Origin: Flavobacterium supellecticarium
GTDB lineage: Bacteria; Bacteroidota; Bacteroidia; Flavobacteriales; Flavobacteriaceae
Length of the DNA stretch: 64,000 bases
Reading direction: 5' to 3'
Assembly (NCBI RefSeq): GCF_004801375.1
Contig: NZ_SSNZ01000012.1
Span: 1 to 64,000 of the forward strand
Shown: positions 18,066 through 26,786 of the stretch, piece by piece
Layout of the letters: every line of letters starts with the position of its first letter
Position numbering within the stretch: the first letter of the stretch is position 1
The notes under the pieces: generated by a model
Told to the model about the DNA's origin: nothing
The model's input: only the letters and a program-made list of their open reading frames with translations
Databases searched by the model: none
Program-made: the position numbers and the translations under genes

Positions 18066-18560
18066 TTATTGTAAGACATCGCGATGGACATAACCAACCG
18101 TTCCTGTTTTTTCGGATTTTACTTTGAGCCACGGTTCGTTAGCCTCTATAAAAATCACCCGTTGTCCTCTTTTAACGGTTTCGATTATTTTGTAATTTTT
18201 TCCCGGACCTTCGTATAAAGCAACAGATACGGCAGTAATATATAGCGGTTGATCCTTATAAAATCCGACTTTTTTGGTAACCGTTACCGTTTTAACTTTT
18301 GTACCGGAAGGCGTCTTTTTTTCTTTTCGTTTTACGGTGATTACATCGGTACTTCTATCCCTGCAAACACCACAGGTGCCACCACTTTTACAATATTTAC
18401 AACCACTACAATTGGTGCAGGCGGTACAATAATCGGATCCGTTACAACCTCTTCCGGCTGTGCCGCAACAGGAAGCCAGTAGTTTTCCCGATTTCGTTTG
18501 TGCTATCAAATCATTGCTGCTCCATAGCAATAGACTTAGCCAAAAAATATATTTAATCAT
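18066..18560 (-). CDS. Exported Cys-rich protein with bacterial SH3 domain
   Basis: The 164-residue protein begins with a signal peptide (MIKYIFWLSLLLWSSNDLIA-Q). Residues about 29-68 are a cysteine cluster with eleven Cys in CC, CxxC and CxxCxxC spacings (CTACTNCSGCKYC, CGVC), resembling a small metal- or disulphide-knotted domain. Residues about 105-164 form an SH3b domain (VALYEGPGKNYKIIETVKRG, ending TGTVGYVHRDVL). It is the first gene of the SH3b-TerB-membrane-vWA-EEP set. The Cys cluster fused to SH3b is unusual to me. Confidence 0.8.
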   Translation of the reverse strand: MIKYIFWLSLLLWSSNDLIAQTKSGKLLASCCGTAGRGCNGSDYCTACTNCSGCKYCKSGGTCGVCRDRSTDVITVKRKEKKTPSGTKVKTVTVTKKVGFYKDQPLYITAVSVALYEGPGKNYKIIETVKRGQRVIFIEANEPWLKVKSEKTGTVGYVHRDVLQ

Positions 18561-18634
18561 CGTTTTTTAAATGTATTAATGGGTTATAATTCCGGTTTAT
18601 TCCAAACCGGGTTTTAGTATTTTCCAGCCAATGG

Positions 18635-19687
18635 CTATTCGTTGTCATAAAAACTGAGACTTTCCAACAAGGCCTCTTCAAACTGGTAAATAGCATCGAT
18701 GGTTTCTATCGGATGACGGGTTTCGTTTTTCGCTTCATCAAATAATCCGATATATTTTTTTCCACCGTTCAGATGTAACCTACAAATCGGTTTCCGGTTG
18801 TTATCATCCAACAATATCCCGAAATACGATTTTGTATCCCGGGGAACAATCCGGTCCACTCCTACTTTTCGTCTCAAAATGGCCACCACAATTCGGAAGC
18901 CATCCATTTCTTCATCGGTAGTAATCACTTTACTTGTTGGCTCGATGTCCACATTTTCGATTTGTTGTTTTTTAGCTTCTTTATTTAATGCGGCGTTCAA
19001 TCGATCGTTAATTTGATCATTTATTACCTGATTAAAAGCTTTATACACCAGTTCCTGAAATTCTTCCATCACACGTTCGGTCAGACGACCAGAATAGATA
19101 CGCTCGGCAAACTGGCGAACAAACTTATGAGAAGGAGTTTGCAGCTCTTCGGCAATCAATTTTTTAATTTCCTTCGTATATTTTAAAGCACTGGCGTTAT
19201 CCGTTATTTTTTCCACATCGAAATTCGACTTGTGAAACTTATTAATTTCCTGAATTACAGCATCTTTAAGATTGGTAATATCAAACTCAAAAAAAGGTTT
19301 CTCGTCCATTTTATTCTTTTCGTCCAGGTCGGTATAAAACTGATACTGAATCCCATTGGTCAGTAAAGCAAACTTCGTTTTAGACACATGAAAATACCGG
19401 AATAACTGTGAATTGTGAACTGTCAGGTTTTCTTTCCAGTTTTTACATTCTACGATCAGGATCGGTACCTCATTCTGGAAAATGGCATAATCAACTTTTT
19501 CCCCTTTTTTAAGTCCGATATCAGCCGTAAATTCCGGTACTACTTCCATCGGATTAAAGGTATCGTACCCCAAAAGGTTAATAAATGGTAATACAAAGGC
19601 ATGCTTTGTAGACTCTTCCGTTTCGATCTTGTCTTTCATCTGATCGATTTTATCGGCTAATGATTTGAGTTGGCTTACTAATTCCAT
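18635..19687 (-). CDS. Stand-alone HsdR-N-type PD-(D/E)XK nuclease (COG4748-like)
   Basis: The 350-residue protein has an N-terminal domain like the nuclease part of type I restriction subunit R: ESTKHAFVLPFINLLGYD, PEFTADIGLKKGEKVDYAI and the catalytic core VDYAIFQNEVPILIVECKNW (D, E and K of PD-D/E-XK). The C-terminal part (about 240-350) is a separate conserved domain (VGVDRIVPRDTKSYFGILLD, PICRLHLN). No helicase, methylase or specificity subunit is present nearby, so it is not a classical restriction system. It lies 74 bp upstream of the SH3b-TerB operon on the same strand and may or may not be co-transcribed. Confidence 0.82.
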   Translation of the reverse strand: MELVSQLKSLADKIDQMKDKIETEESTKHAFVLPFINLLGYDTFNPMEVVPEFTADIGLKKGEKVDYAIFQNEVPILIVECKNWKENLTVHNSQLFRYFHVSKTKFALLTNGIQYQFYTDLDEKNKMDEKPFFEFDITNLKDAVIQEINKFHKSNFDVEKITDNASALKYTKEIKKLIAEELQTPSHKFVRQFAERIYSGRLTERVMEEFQELVYKAFNQVINDQINDRLNAALNKEAKKQQIENVDIEPTSKVITTDEEMDGFRIVVAILRRKVGVDRIVPRDTKSYFGILLDDNNRKPICRLHLNGGKKYIGLFDEAKNETRHPIETIDAIYQFEEALLESLSFYDNE

Positions 19688-19792
19688 CCTATTTGTTTTT
19701 TGAATGTTTATCTTATTTTTATATCACACTCCAAAACTAGGATGCCTGTAACGGACTTCATTACGGTTTTACGTAAATGCCAACAAACGGCA

Positions 19793-19820
19793 AAAAAAAC
19801 ACCCCAAAAGAGGTGTTTAA
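19793..19820 (-). terminator. Rho-independent terminator after the response regulator
   Basis: Read on the minus strand, an eight-pair stem (one G-U pair) with a TTTT loop is followed by a run of eight T, 12 bp after the stop at 19832. It separates the lipoprotein-kinase-regulator operon from the HsdR-N gene. Confidence 0.7.
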
Positions 19821-19831
19821 AAGGGTCGTTA

Positions 19832-20488
19832 TTAAATCAATCCCAGATCTTTCGAAATGGAGACCAGATGCGGATTATTTTTGGCTTTCAGGGATGTTTT
19901 TAACCGATTGATTCGCTTTTCGATACTACTTCGGCTATAATGCATATCGTCGGCAATTTCGCCCTGATCAAAACCTTTGGATAACAGGCGAATAATCTGA
20001 ATATCCTGTTCGTCGATCTCATCCAGTTCGGAATCGGCTTTACCGTATCGTAATTCCGGAGAAACAAACTTTTCATCGCTGGCATAAATCGTCCGGATGG
20101 CTTGTTTTAATTCGCGTATACTTTCCCGGCTTTTGTTAATATAGGCATTACAGTCCATTTCTTCCAACAATGTCCGGATTACATACGGTTTTGTCTCAAT
20201 AGAATACACAATAACTTTGATATCGGGCTGTTCGCGTCGTACAGCCTCAATTAATTCTTCTCCGGAATTGAGCTTGTTTTCCCGGAATTTATTTTCAACA
20301 AACGACAGGTCGCTAATCAACAGATCGAACGGTTCCTGATCGATTTTGGCTCTTTTAACTTTTAATAAAGCATCATCACAATATTGTACATGATGGATAC
20401 GGTCTTCCGTTACAAACTCTTCCAGTAGTTGTTTTACTCCTAAATTAACGGAATCGACATCTTCGGCAATTAAAATCTTTTTAAACAT
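19832..20488 (-). CDS. LuxR-type response regulator
   Basis: The 218-residue protein has a receiver domain (ILIAEDVDSVNLG acidic residues, phosphoacceptor Asp in DLLISDLSFVE) with an extended loop after the Asp. A C-terminal helix-turn-helix follows (DIQIIRLLSKGFDQGEIADDMHYSRSSIEKRIN, about 160-195). It lies 12 bp downstream of the TPR histidine kinase and is its cognate regulator by position. Confidence 0.92.
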   Translation of the reverse strand: MFKKILIAEDVDSVNLGVKQLLEEFVTEDRIHHVQYCDDALLKVKRAKIDQEPFDLLISDLSFVENKFRENKLNSGEELIEAVRREQPDIKVIVYSIETKPYVIRTLLEEMDCNAYINKSRESIRELKQAIRTIYASDEKFVSPELRYGKADSELDEIDEQDIQIIRLLSKGFDQGEIADDMHYSRSSIEKRINRLKTSLKAKNNPHLVSISKDLGLI

Positions 20489-20500
20489 ACTTCGTACAAT

Positions 20501-22450
20501 TTACTTTGGAAATGAAAAACTTACTTTAAATCCCTTATTGGGAACAGAATCAAAAGTATAGGTTCCGGAAATGCTTTTGATACGGGTTTCCACATTTTGC
20601 AATCCATTTTTTAAAGCGAGTTTATTTTTATCGATTCCCACGCCATTATCGGAATAATCAATCTGAATCCGATTCGCGTCGAGTTGGAAACGAACCACTA
20701 CAAGCGAACTCTTACTGTGCTTTTTCATGTTGACCAATAATTCCTGTAAAACCCGATAAACCACAATTTTTTTAGTCGGATCGACCTCATCCCAGTTAAT
20801 CTGATCCATCCCGCTGGACATGACATTGACGCGTTCGCTTTTGTATCCTTTGATCACTTCTTTTAACTGTTCCGGATACAGTGTTCCGGTATCGATGGTA
20901 CTGTTTTCGCGGGAAATATTCCGGCTTCCGGTATAGATTTTATCCAGAGATTCGAGCAGGATTTCTTTGTTTTCGGCATCGGAGAGATCTTTTATTTCGG
21001 CAAAAGTCATCGCATTAAACACATCATTAGCCAATTCGTCGTGTACTTTTTTAGCAATACGGGTTTCCGTTTTATAGGACTCCAGAAGTTTTTCAATTCT
21101 ATTTTTTTCCCGCATTCTACGGAATACAAAAAAGATAACGCTACCACCAATCAGAATCAGAATTGCCAATCCGAGTTTTTGGGTTTCGGCTTTTGCCAAT
21201 TGTGCCGTTTTTTGTGCTTCGCTGGCTTTTCGGCGTAAATTTTCTTCCTGGGTATCTTTATATTCGTATTTGATCTGCGCAAACGTGTTCTTTTTGGACT
21301 GTCGCACCCGACTGATACTATCGTTTAATTCCTGAAATTGTAACGAATAGGATTTTACAGCCACTCCGGAACTTAAAGCGGTTAAACGTTTAAGCGCCTC
21401 CAGTCGGTCGTCGATTCGTCGCATTTTGGTTGCACGGTCGTAGGCTGTAGTCGCATATTGTCTTGCCAGTTCCGGATTACTTTTTTTATAATAATCGGAA
21501 AGATGCAACTCGCTCACAATTCGATCGCTTGCTAACATCGGATTATTGGATCGGATTTCATACCCTTTTTTATAATACTCCAAACTTTTGGCATCTCCGG
21601 CTTTATAGTACATAAAACCCAGATTATCATAGGCTCTTGCTTTGGTCGCGTCGACGGTTGTTTTTTGGATAACCGATTCGAATATCGGGCGTGCTTTGGC
21701 ATAATCGCCCAAATAAGTATAACTCAATCCGATATTATTTTTGATGATCCAACGATCTTCCGGTTCATCAGTACTATCGGCGGCTTTTTCAAAATTTTCG
21801 ATCGCCTTTCTGTAATTATGCATGGATTTATCGGCAATTCCAAGATTATTATTCGCCGAAGCATAATAGTATCGATTATTATTTTTTTTATTCAGTTTCA
21901 GTACATCGACATTCAAATCGGCTACCATACCATAATCGTTCGATCGTTCGACAATATCCGACTGTAATAACAGTATATACATTTCCTGATCTTCCTTTCC
22001 GCGGTTGTCCAATAACTGTTTGGCATTATTAAGTAAGCCATAAGCAAGGGTATCTTTCCCTTTAGTCGCATAATATCTGCCCAAGTCACGTTTTGCCATC
22101 GCGATGTAAAAGGTATCTTTTTTTAGTTCTGAAAACTGCAGAAAGTCCTTTGTATACGATTCGGACTGGTCTGTAAAATACCAATTAAGCGTTTCCGATT
22201 TTCCGGCAATGGCTTTTAACTGTAGCGAATCGATTTTGGCAGCAACGGCAAGTTCTAGCGCTTTATTGATTTCGGCGATTCTATAGGTTCCCGAACTATC
22301 GGCATCGGTAGCACTATTTGCAATATGCTTTTGGATCTGACGGACCACTGGAGCCACCTTGCTATTTTTGTCAGATTCTTTAGAACACGAACCCAATAAA
22401 ATCGCAAAAAGTGATAAAAAAAACGGGGAATAAAACTTTTTAAGTATCAT
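20501..22450 (-). CDS. TPR-containing sensor histidine kinase (HisKA_3 type)
   Basis: The 649-residue protein has a lipobox-like N-terminus (FAILLGSC-SKE) and then TPR repeats (about 150-340, such as NNLGIADKSMHNYRKAIENFEKA and DNLGFMYYKAGDAKSLEYYKKG). A coiled coil, one transmembrane helix (about 425-445) and a HisKA_3-like H box TRIAKKVHDELANDVFNAM (His near 471) follow. The ATPase has VNMKKHSKSS, IDYSDNGVGID and GLQNVETRIKSISG. TPRs facing the periplasm with a NarX-like kinase core are a typical Bacteroidetes layout. A small lipoprotein gene precedes it by 44 bp. Confidence 0.92.
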   Translation of the reverse strand: MILKKFYSPFFLSLFAILLGSCSKESDKNSKVAPVVRQIQKHIANSATDADSSGTYRIAEINKALELAVAAKIDSLQLKAIAGKSETLNWYFTDQSESYTKDFLQFSELKKDTFYIAMAKRDLGRYYATKGKDTLAYGLLNNAKQLLDNRGKEDQEMYILLLQSDIVERSNDYGMVADLNVDVLKLNKKNNNRYYYASANNNLGIADKSMHNYRKAIENFEKAADSTDEPEDRWIIKNNIGLSYTYLGDYAKARPIFESVIQKTTVDATKARAYDNLGFMYYKAGDAKSLEYYKKGYEIRSNNPMLASDRIVSELHLSDYYKKSNPELARQYATTAYDRATKMRRIDDRLEALKRLTALSSGVAVKSYSLQFQELNDSISRVRQSKKNTFAQIKYEYKDTQEENLRRKASEAQKTAQLAKAETQKLGLAILILIGGSVIFFVFRRMREKNRIEKLLESYKTETRIAKKVHDELANDVFNAMTFAEIKDLSDAENKEILLESLDKIYTGSRNISRENSTIDTGTLYPEQLKEVIKGYKSERVNVMSSGMDQINWDEVDPTKKIVVYRVLQELLVNMKKHSKSSLVVVRFQLDANRIQIDYSDNGVGIDKNKLALKNGLQNVETRIKSISGTYTFDSVPNKGFKVSFSFPK

Positions 22451-22494
22451 TCCCCGAAGTTAATAAAATTACAATAAGATTATGCGATCATTTT

Positions 22495-22746
22495 TTATGG
22501 TTTTTTTGGCGGTTTTACCGGAATCGTACCATCTTCTCCGGTTCCTCCTCCTCCTTCCTGATTCGGCGGAATGGTATCGCCTGGTTTTGCGGCAAGATAA
22601 TAATCCTCACTTTGATACAGATTTTGTAACAATTCATCCTGTTGCTTTGTGGATGGTGCAAAAAGTTCCTCTGCACTATTTTCTGTTGAACACGATACTA
22701 ACGACAATCCCAGTACAGCAAAAGCTGCGATATAAAAATTTTTCAT
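22495..22746 (-). CDS. Small lipoprotein upstream of the TPR kinase
   Basis: The 83-residue protein has a strong lipobox (LGLSLVSC-STE), a short helical stretch (TKQQDELLQNLYQSEDYYLA) and a low-complexity Gly- and Pro-rich tail ending VKPPKKP. I do not recognise it. Its position as first gene before a histidine kinase and response regulator suggests an accessory or signal protein for that system, which is inference. Confidence 0.75.
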   Translation of the reverse strand: MKNFYIAAFAVLGLSLVSCSTENSAEELFAPSTKQQDELLQNLYQSEDYYLAAKPGDTIPPNQEGGGGTGEDGTIPVKPPKKP

Positions 22747-23078
22747 AATTTTTAGCTTTAAAAAAATTGGACATGGGCGTGGCTGTTCGGAACCTTGTTC
22801 CGAAGTGTAGCTTTGATTACGCCATTGATTTTTGTATTGGGAAGTGTTGGTGAGACAGAAAAAGCATAAGGGTATTATACTTCCCGGATAACGACATTAC
22901 GTTTTTCCGTATCACCAGGTTAGAAGTAGTCATGTACATTTGTCCGTGAATGCATATCGGGACGGAACTAATTCTGAGGCAAATTAAAGGGCTATTTTTC
23001 AGCTTGTTGCAATCGAATTCTGGTAATTCCGATTATTCGAATGAATTCTGATAAATACTGATAAATACCGATACCACT
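22747..23078. other. 332-bp divergent intergenic region
   Basis: No coding frame is convincing. A perfect 8-bp inverted repeat with 3-nt loop (TTCGGAAC at 22786-22793 and its complement at 22797-22804) lies about 40 bp upstream of the lipoprotein start. Just before the plus-strand gene a short direct repeat (CTGATAAATA twice, 23048-23070) occurs. The region should hold both divergent promoters. Confidence 0.4.
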
Positions 23079-24077
23079 ATGAAAAAGAGAACTGTTGAAT
23101 CCTATATAGAAGCTATAAAAGCACAATATGAAAAAGCTAAGACTGGGCCATATGCTGCATTTCTAATACGCCCTTCACCGGCACAATTACGAGACCTAAG
23201 TTTTCATATTTTAAGACAGCATCAAAACGAAAATGATCCATCTGCATTTAGGGATTTTTGGGAAATTGAATTTAAAGATGAACAGATTAGAGCTATTACT
23301 AATAGCATTGATATCACCCGGTTGATTCCGATTCGACGTTTTTATTTAGGTACAAGTACACCTGCCGATTTGATCACCATCGAAATGGCTGCTCTTTTAG
23401 TTGACTTTCCGGAAAGGCCCTATAGAAGGTTTATAAATGATTTACCAGATACGCCACCTGAACCACCAAATTCACCTGGAGGACCTGGAACAGTTATTAT
23501 CGTTACTTCAGGAAACAATACTGGAGGAAATAATACGGGACAAACAACCCCTCCAGAAATGGGAGGTGGCTCCAACCAAGGTAATAAAGGCGGAAAGACG
23601 ACAGCGGATACAAATCAAACTGATATCATACAGTCATTAAAAAATAAACTTCAAGCTATTTGGAATACTATCACTCGTTTTTTCCGGAAACGCCAATTAA
23701 GCAAAATCCATTACGGATTGACTACCGTTGCAATTATGGTACTTTTAGTATGGAATCTGAACAAGACGGTTTTCACACCGAAAAACTGTATGGTATGGAT
23801 GGAAGATCATTATGAGAAGATTGATTGTAATGATCCGGAAATTAATGGAGAAATCCGGCCATTAGACGAACAACTATTGGAACACTTCCGGAAGGTAGCC
23901 TATAGTGATACACTGACTTGTTTTGATCTTTATGGGAATCCTCTGATCTGGTATTCCAAGTCAAATGGTGTTTACGAACTGTTTACCCATCACGGCTTAC
24001 ATCCGGTTACCGAAAAAACACTAAAGCCAATCACTCACACCATTATTAACAATTTAAACAGTGATCCGAATCAGTAA
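23079..24077 (+). CDS. Single-TM protein with Gly/Asn-rich linker, unknown function
   Basis: I do not recognise the family. The 332-residue protein has a soluble helical N-terminal domain (1-120), a low-complexity Pro/Gly/Asn/Thr linker (about 123-180), a basic stretch and one transmembrane helix (about 210-228). A C-terminal domain with four cysteines (CMVWMEDHYEKIDC, LTCFDLYG) ends the protein. With no signal peptide, the N-domain should be cytoplasmic and the C-domain periplasmic. A strong terminator follows directly. Codon use looks like real coding sequence. Confidence 0.75.
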   Translation: MKKRTVESYIEAIKAQYEKAKTGPYAAFLIRPSPAQLRDLSFHILRQHQNENDPSAFRDFWEIEFKDEQIRAITNSIDITRLIPIRRFYLGTSTPADLITIEMAALLVDFPERPYRRFINDLPDTPPEPPNSPGGPGTVIIVTSGNNTGGNNTGQTTPPEMGGGSNQGNKGGKTTADTNQTDIIQSLKNKLQAIWNTITRFFRKRQLSKIHYGLTTVAIMVLLVWNLNKTVFTPKNCMVWMEDHYEKIDCNDPEINGEIRPLDEQLLEHFRKVAYSDTLTCFDLYGNPLIWYSKSNGVYELFTHHGLHPVTEKTLKPITHTIINNLNSDPNQ

Positions 24078-24088
24078 TCGATAAAAAC

Positions 24089-24117
24089 AAAAAGGCCTCC
24101 GTCGGGAGGCCTTTTTT
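24089..24117. terminator. Strong bidirectional terminator
   Basis: A 12-bp perfect stem (24089-24100 with 24105-24116) with a 4-nt loop has A- and T-runs on both sides. It serves the plus-strand gene ending at 24077 and abuts the stop codon of the 45-codon minus-strand gene. Confidence 0.88.
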
Positions 24118-24253
24118 AATACCAGTTTTGTTTTTTCTTTTTGGAAAGTTTCTTTCCATGGTGTCTTTTTACATATGAGTCGCTTCCAAAACTTAATTGT
24201 TTTTTCCTGCTTCTTGTAAAAAACCTGATAATCGATTCAAGTAAATTAGACAT
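24116..24253 (-). CDS. Small basic protein, 45 aa
   Basis: Reading from the ATG at 24253 gives 45 codons ending in TAA at 24116-24118. The N-terminal amphipathic helix (MSNLLESIIRFFTRS) is followed by a strongly basic tail (YVKRHHGKKLSKKKKQNWY). The organised composition and the tight fit of its stop to the terminator make it likely to be real. The Lys/Arg-rich tail suggests nucleic-acid, ribosome or membrane contact. Function is unknown. Confidence 0.6.
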   Translation of the reverse strand: MSNLLESIIRFFTRSRKKQLSFGSDSYVKRHHGKKLSKKKKQNWY

Positions 24254-24574
24254 GGGAGTTTAAATTTGCGCATCAAATATATAAAATCACAACATATTAA
24301 ACATTTTAACAGATAGTTTTTAAGATAAAAAGCACATAATGATCGATGAACTCACATTTTAACACAATTATTTAAAAATACAACAATTAATAGCTATTCT
24401 AAATAGGTATTTTTCACCTTTCTTACGAGCTTTCTTACAACACAATCGGATCGCAATAAAGCTGGTTTTACGTCTTATTTATGGATTATGGAAAACCGTA
24501 ATTCCTTCTTTGCTTTTGATCCTAATTTTGCCATACCACTATAACATTTTATATAATAAAACTTTTATTTCATT

Positions 24575-25057
24575 ATGGCATTCCTTACAGACTTAGCAAA
24601 AAGTTTTGCATACTCAGCAGCAAGACAGGCCGGACGCAATTACGCCAATTCACAAAACAATTTATATGTTACTCCCATAAATCAATCACAATACCAAAAT
24701 GAAGCAGTAAAAAATAAAGCTTTAAAACAAGACAAAGAATACATTGCCATTAAATGGTTTTGGGCCGCAGTACTTGCTTTCCTTATACCTTTTATCGGTT
24801 CGGGAATCCTACTATACCGAAGCTATATAAACTTTACCAAAGATTACAAATTAATGTACTATATGGAACGGCAAAATGTTTTTAAAAGTGATGCTCGTTA
24901 TCGTAATGGTTTAAGACCTTTGGGCTACCGCGATGTTAAGGTCGAAACTAAAGTAGCTATTGATCAAGAAAAGAAAGCCAGCAACAGGATTAAAGCCTGG
25001 GGTTACTTTACAATTGGTTTTACAACCCTCTTCTTCTATATCATTGTACTTAGCTAA
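24575..25057 (+). CDS. Two-TM membrane protein, unknown function
   Basis: The 160-residue protein has a soluble N-terminus (about 1-58) and two hydrophobic helices (about 62-82 and 142-159), with a polar stretch between them (RSYINFTKDYKLMYYMERQN, RPLGYRDVKVETK). I do not recognise the family. It stands alone between two terminators, preceded by a 320-bp AT-rich stretch in which I see no further gene. Confidence 0.7.
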   Translation: MAFLTDLAKSFAYSAARQAGRNYANSQNNLYVTPINQSQYQNEAVKNKALKQDKEYIAIKWFWAAVLAFLIPFIGSGILLYRSYINFTKDYKLMYYMERQNVFKSDARYRNGLRPLGYRDVKVETKVAIDQEKKASNRIKAWGYFTIGFTTLFFYIIVLS

Positions 25058-25117
25058 TAATCCTGTCAATATTGGATTACAAGTTCCCGTAAGTAATCTT
25101 TCTAATAATCCACACAC

Positions 25118-25148
25118 AAGCTGCCGCGATTTAAGGCAGCTTTTTTTT
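25118..25148 (+). terminator. Rho-independent terminator
   Basis: An 8-bp stem (25118-25125 with 25135-25142) is followed by a run of T, 60 bp after the stop of the two-TM protein gene. Confidence 0.82.
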
Positions 25149-25299
25149 GGCTCGTATTCGCCACAAATGCATTTTAGTTATACGATAATTTATTCCAATA
25201 AAAGCTAACATTTATCATATTTTATATTCCGGATACGGTTTTATTTTGCTCTTCCTAAGCATATTAATCGCAATTAATAATCATAAAAATAATTCCGTT

Positions 25300-25803
25300 A
25301 TGAAAAAGTTTATACGTCTCTCGGTTCTGGTCAGTATCATCACAATGGCTACCGCCTGTAAAAATCGAAACGAAACAACCGTTCCCGAAACCACTCCAAC
25401 AACCGAACAAAACGAAACGGTTTCCACTTCAGAAAACACATTGGAAATTGAATCCACCGATCAGATGCAATATTCTACAAACGAGCTAAAAACCGGTGTT
25501 GGTACTGTAACATTAACACTAAAACATACCGGTAAGATGGATAAAGCCGTTATGGGACACAATCTGATCATTCTTAAACCAGGTACTGATATTGCCGCAT
25601 TTACGCAAAAAGCCGCTTTGGCAAAAGCCACCGACTATATTCCGGAATCGGAAAAAGCAAGCATAATAGCCCATACCCGATTACTGGGCGGAGGCGAATC
25701 TGACACGATTGAATTTAGCATTTCCGAACCGGGAACTTATGATTTTTTATGTTCCTTCCCGGGTCATGCTGCCTTAATGAAAGGGAAACTTGTTGTAGAA
25801 TAA
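25300..25803 (+). CDS. Azurin-like blue copper protein (lipoprotein)
   Basis: Starting at the ATG at 25300 gives 167 residues with a lipobox (SIITMATAC-KNR), a Thr/Glu-rich linker and an azurin domain. The type 1 copper ligands are visible: His in VMGHNLIIL and Cys, His and Met in FLCSFPGHAALMKG. The loop GGGESDTIEF is typical of azurins. It probably carries electrons to the copper nitrite reductase encoded 6-8 kb away. It heads a plus-strand run with nadA, nadB and ric (35-bp gap to nadA). Confidence 0.92.
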   Translation: MKKFIRLSVLVSIITMATACKNRNETTVPETTPTTEQNETVSTSENTLEIESTDQMQYSTNELKTGVGTVTLTLKHTGKMDKAVMGHNLIILKPGTDIAAFTQKAALAKATDYIPESEKASIIAHTRLLGGGESDTIEFSISEPGTYDFLCSFPGHAALMKGKLVVE

Positions 25804-25837
25804 ACCGGCTATCGTCTAAACTCCCGAATAAAATATC

Positions 25838-26770
25838 ATGAACGAAACCGCCCTCATTGCCGAAATCAACCGGTTACGACAGAAAAAAAATGCCGTTATT
25901 CTGGCGCATTATTATCAGGAAAAAGCCATTCAGGAAATCGCCGATTTTGTAGGTGACAGTCTTGAATTATCCAAAAAAGCCGCCACAACCGATGCCGATA
26001 TTATCGTATTTGCCGGTGTGCATTTTATGGCCGAAACAGCAAAAATCCTAAACCCGGATAAAAAAGTGCTACTCCCGGATTTCAACGCCGGTTGTTCACT
26101 TGCTGACGGCTGCGATCCGGATGATTTTCAAAAATTAAAAGACCAATATCCGGATCATACCGTTGTGACGTATATCAATTGTTCGGCTCGAATAAAGGCA
26201 CTGAGTGATATTGTTTGTACATCGTCGAATGCCAAAAAAATCATCGCTTCGATTCCAATAGATCAGAAGATTATTTTTGCCCCCGATAAAAATCTGGGCA
26301 AATACCTGATTCAGGAAACCAACCGGGATTTAGTCTTATGGGATGGTTCCTGTGTGGTACACGAAGCCTTTTCGTTAAACAAGCTAATCGATCTGTACAA
26401 CCAATATCCCGGTGCCAAAATTGTAGCCCATCCGGAATCGGAAGACCATATTTTAAAAGTAGCCCATTATATCGGATCCACATCCGGGATCATTAATTTT
26501 ATTAAAGAAGATCCGGGAACTGTTTATATCGTAGCTACCGAAGTCGGAATACTTCATCAACTTTCCAGAGATGTACCGGATAAAACGATTATTGCCGCGC
26601 CATCATTACAGGAAAACAGCTGTTCCTGCAGTGAATGTGCCTATATGAAAGTGAATACGCTTGAAAAACTATTTCGATGTCTTCAAAACGAATATCCTGA
26701 AATAAAAATCAGTGATACACTACGAACCGAAGCGCTAAAGCCAATTCATCGCATGCTTACACTTTCCTAA
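25838..26770 (+). CDS. nadA: Quinolinate synthase A
   Basis: NadA condenses iminoaspartate with dihydroxyacetone phosphate to quinolinate in NAD synthesis. The 310-residue length and motifs fit: LAHYYQEKAIQEIADFVGDS, FMAETAKILNP, YINCSARIKA, DIVCTSSNAKKI and ENSCSCSECAYMK. Three of these cysteines bind the oxygen-sensitive 4Fe-4S cluster. It lies directly before nadB (16-bp gap), which makes the substrate. The placement between azurin and the iron-sulphur repair gene ric suggests protection of this cluster from nitric oxide. Confidence 0.97.
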   Translation: MNETALIAEINRLRQKKNAVILAHYYQEKAIQEIADFVGDSLELSKKAATTDADIIVFAGVHFMAETAKILNPDKKVLLPDFNAGCSLADGCDPDDFQKLKDQYPDHTVVTYINCSARIKALSDIVCTSSNAKKIIASIPIDQKIIFAPDKNLGKYLIQETNRDLVLWDGSCVVHEAFSLNKLIDLYNQYPGAKIVAHPESEDHILKVAHYIGSTSGIINFIKEDPGTVYIVATEVGILHQLSRDVPDKTIIAAPSLQENSCSCSECAYMKVNTLEKLFRCLQNEYPEIKISDTLRTEALKPIHRMLTLS

Positions 26771-26786
26771 TTTCAATACCTATATT

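Noticed and set aside
17641..18132. Longer start for the TerB-like protein
   Set aside because: It would overlap the end of the SH3b gene by 67 bp and adds a non-family N-terminus; the ATG at 18051 fits better.
18592..18610. Hairpin between the HsdR-N gene and the SH3b gene
   Set aside because: The 7-bp stem has no T-run on the minus strand, so it is not convincing as a terminator there and the two genes may still be co-transcribed.
14043..19687. The region considered as a complete type I restriction-modification locus
   Set aside because: Only an HsdR-N-like nuclease is present; no HsdM, HsdS or helicase motifs were found.
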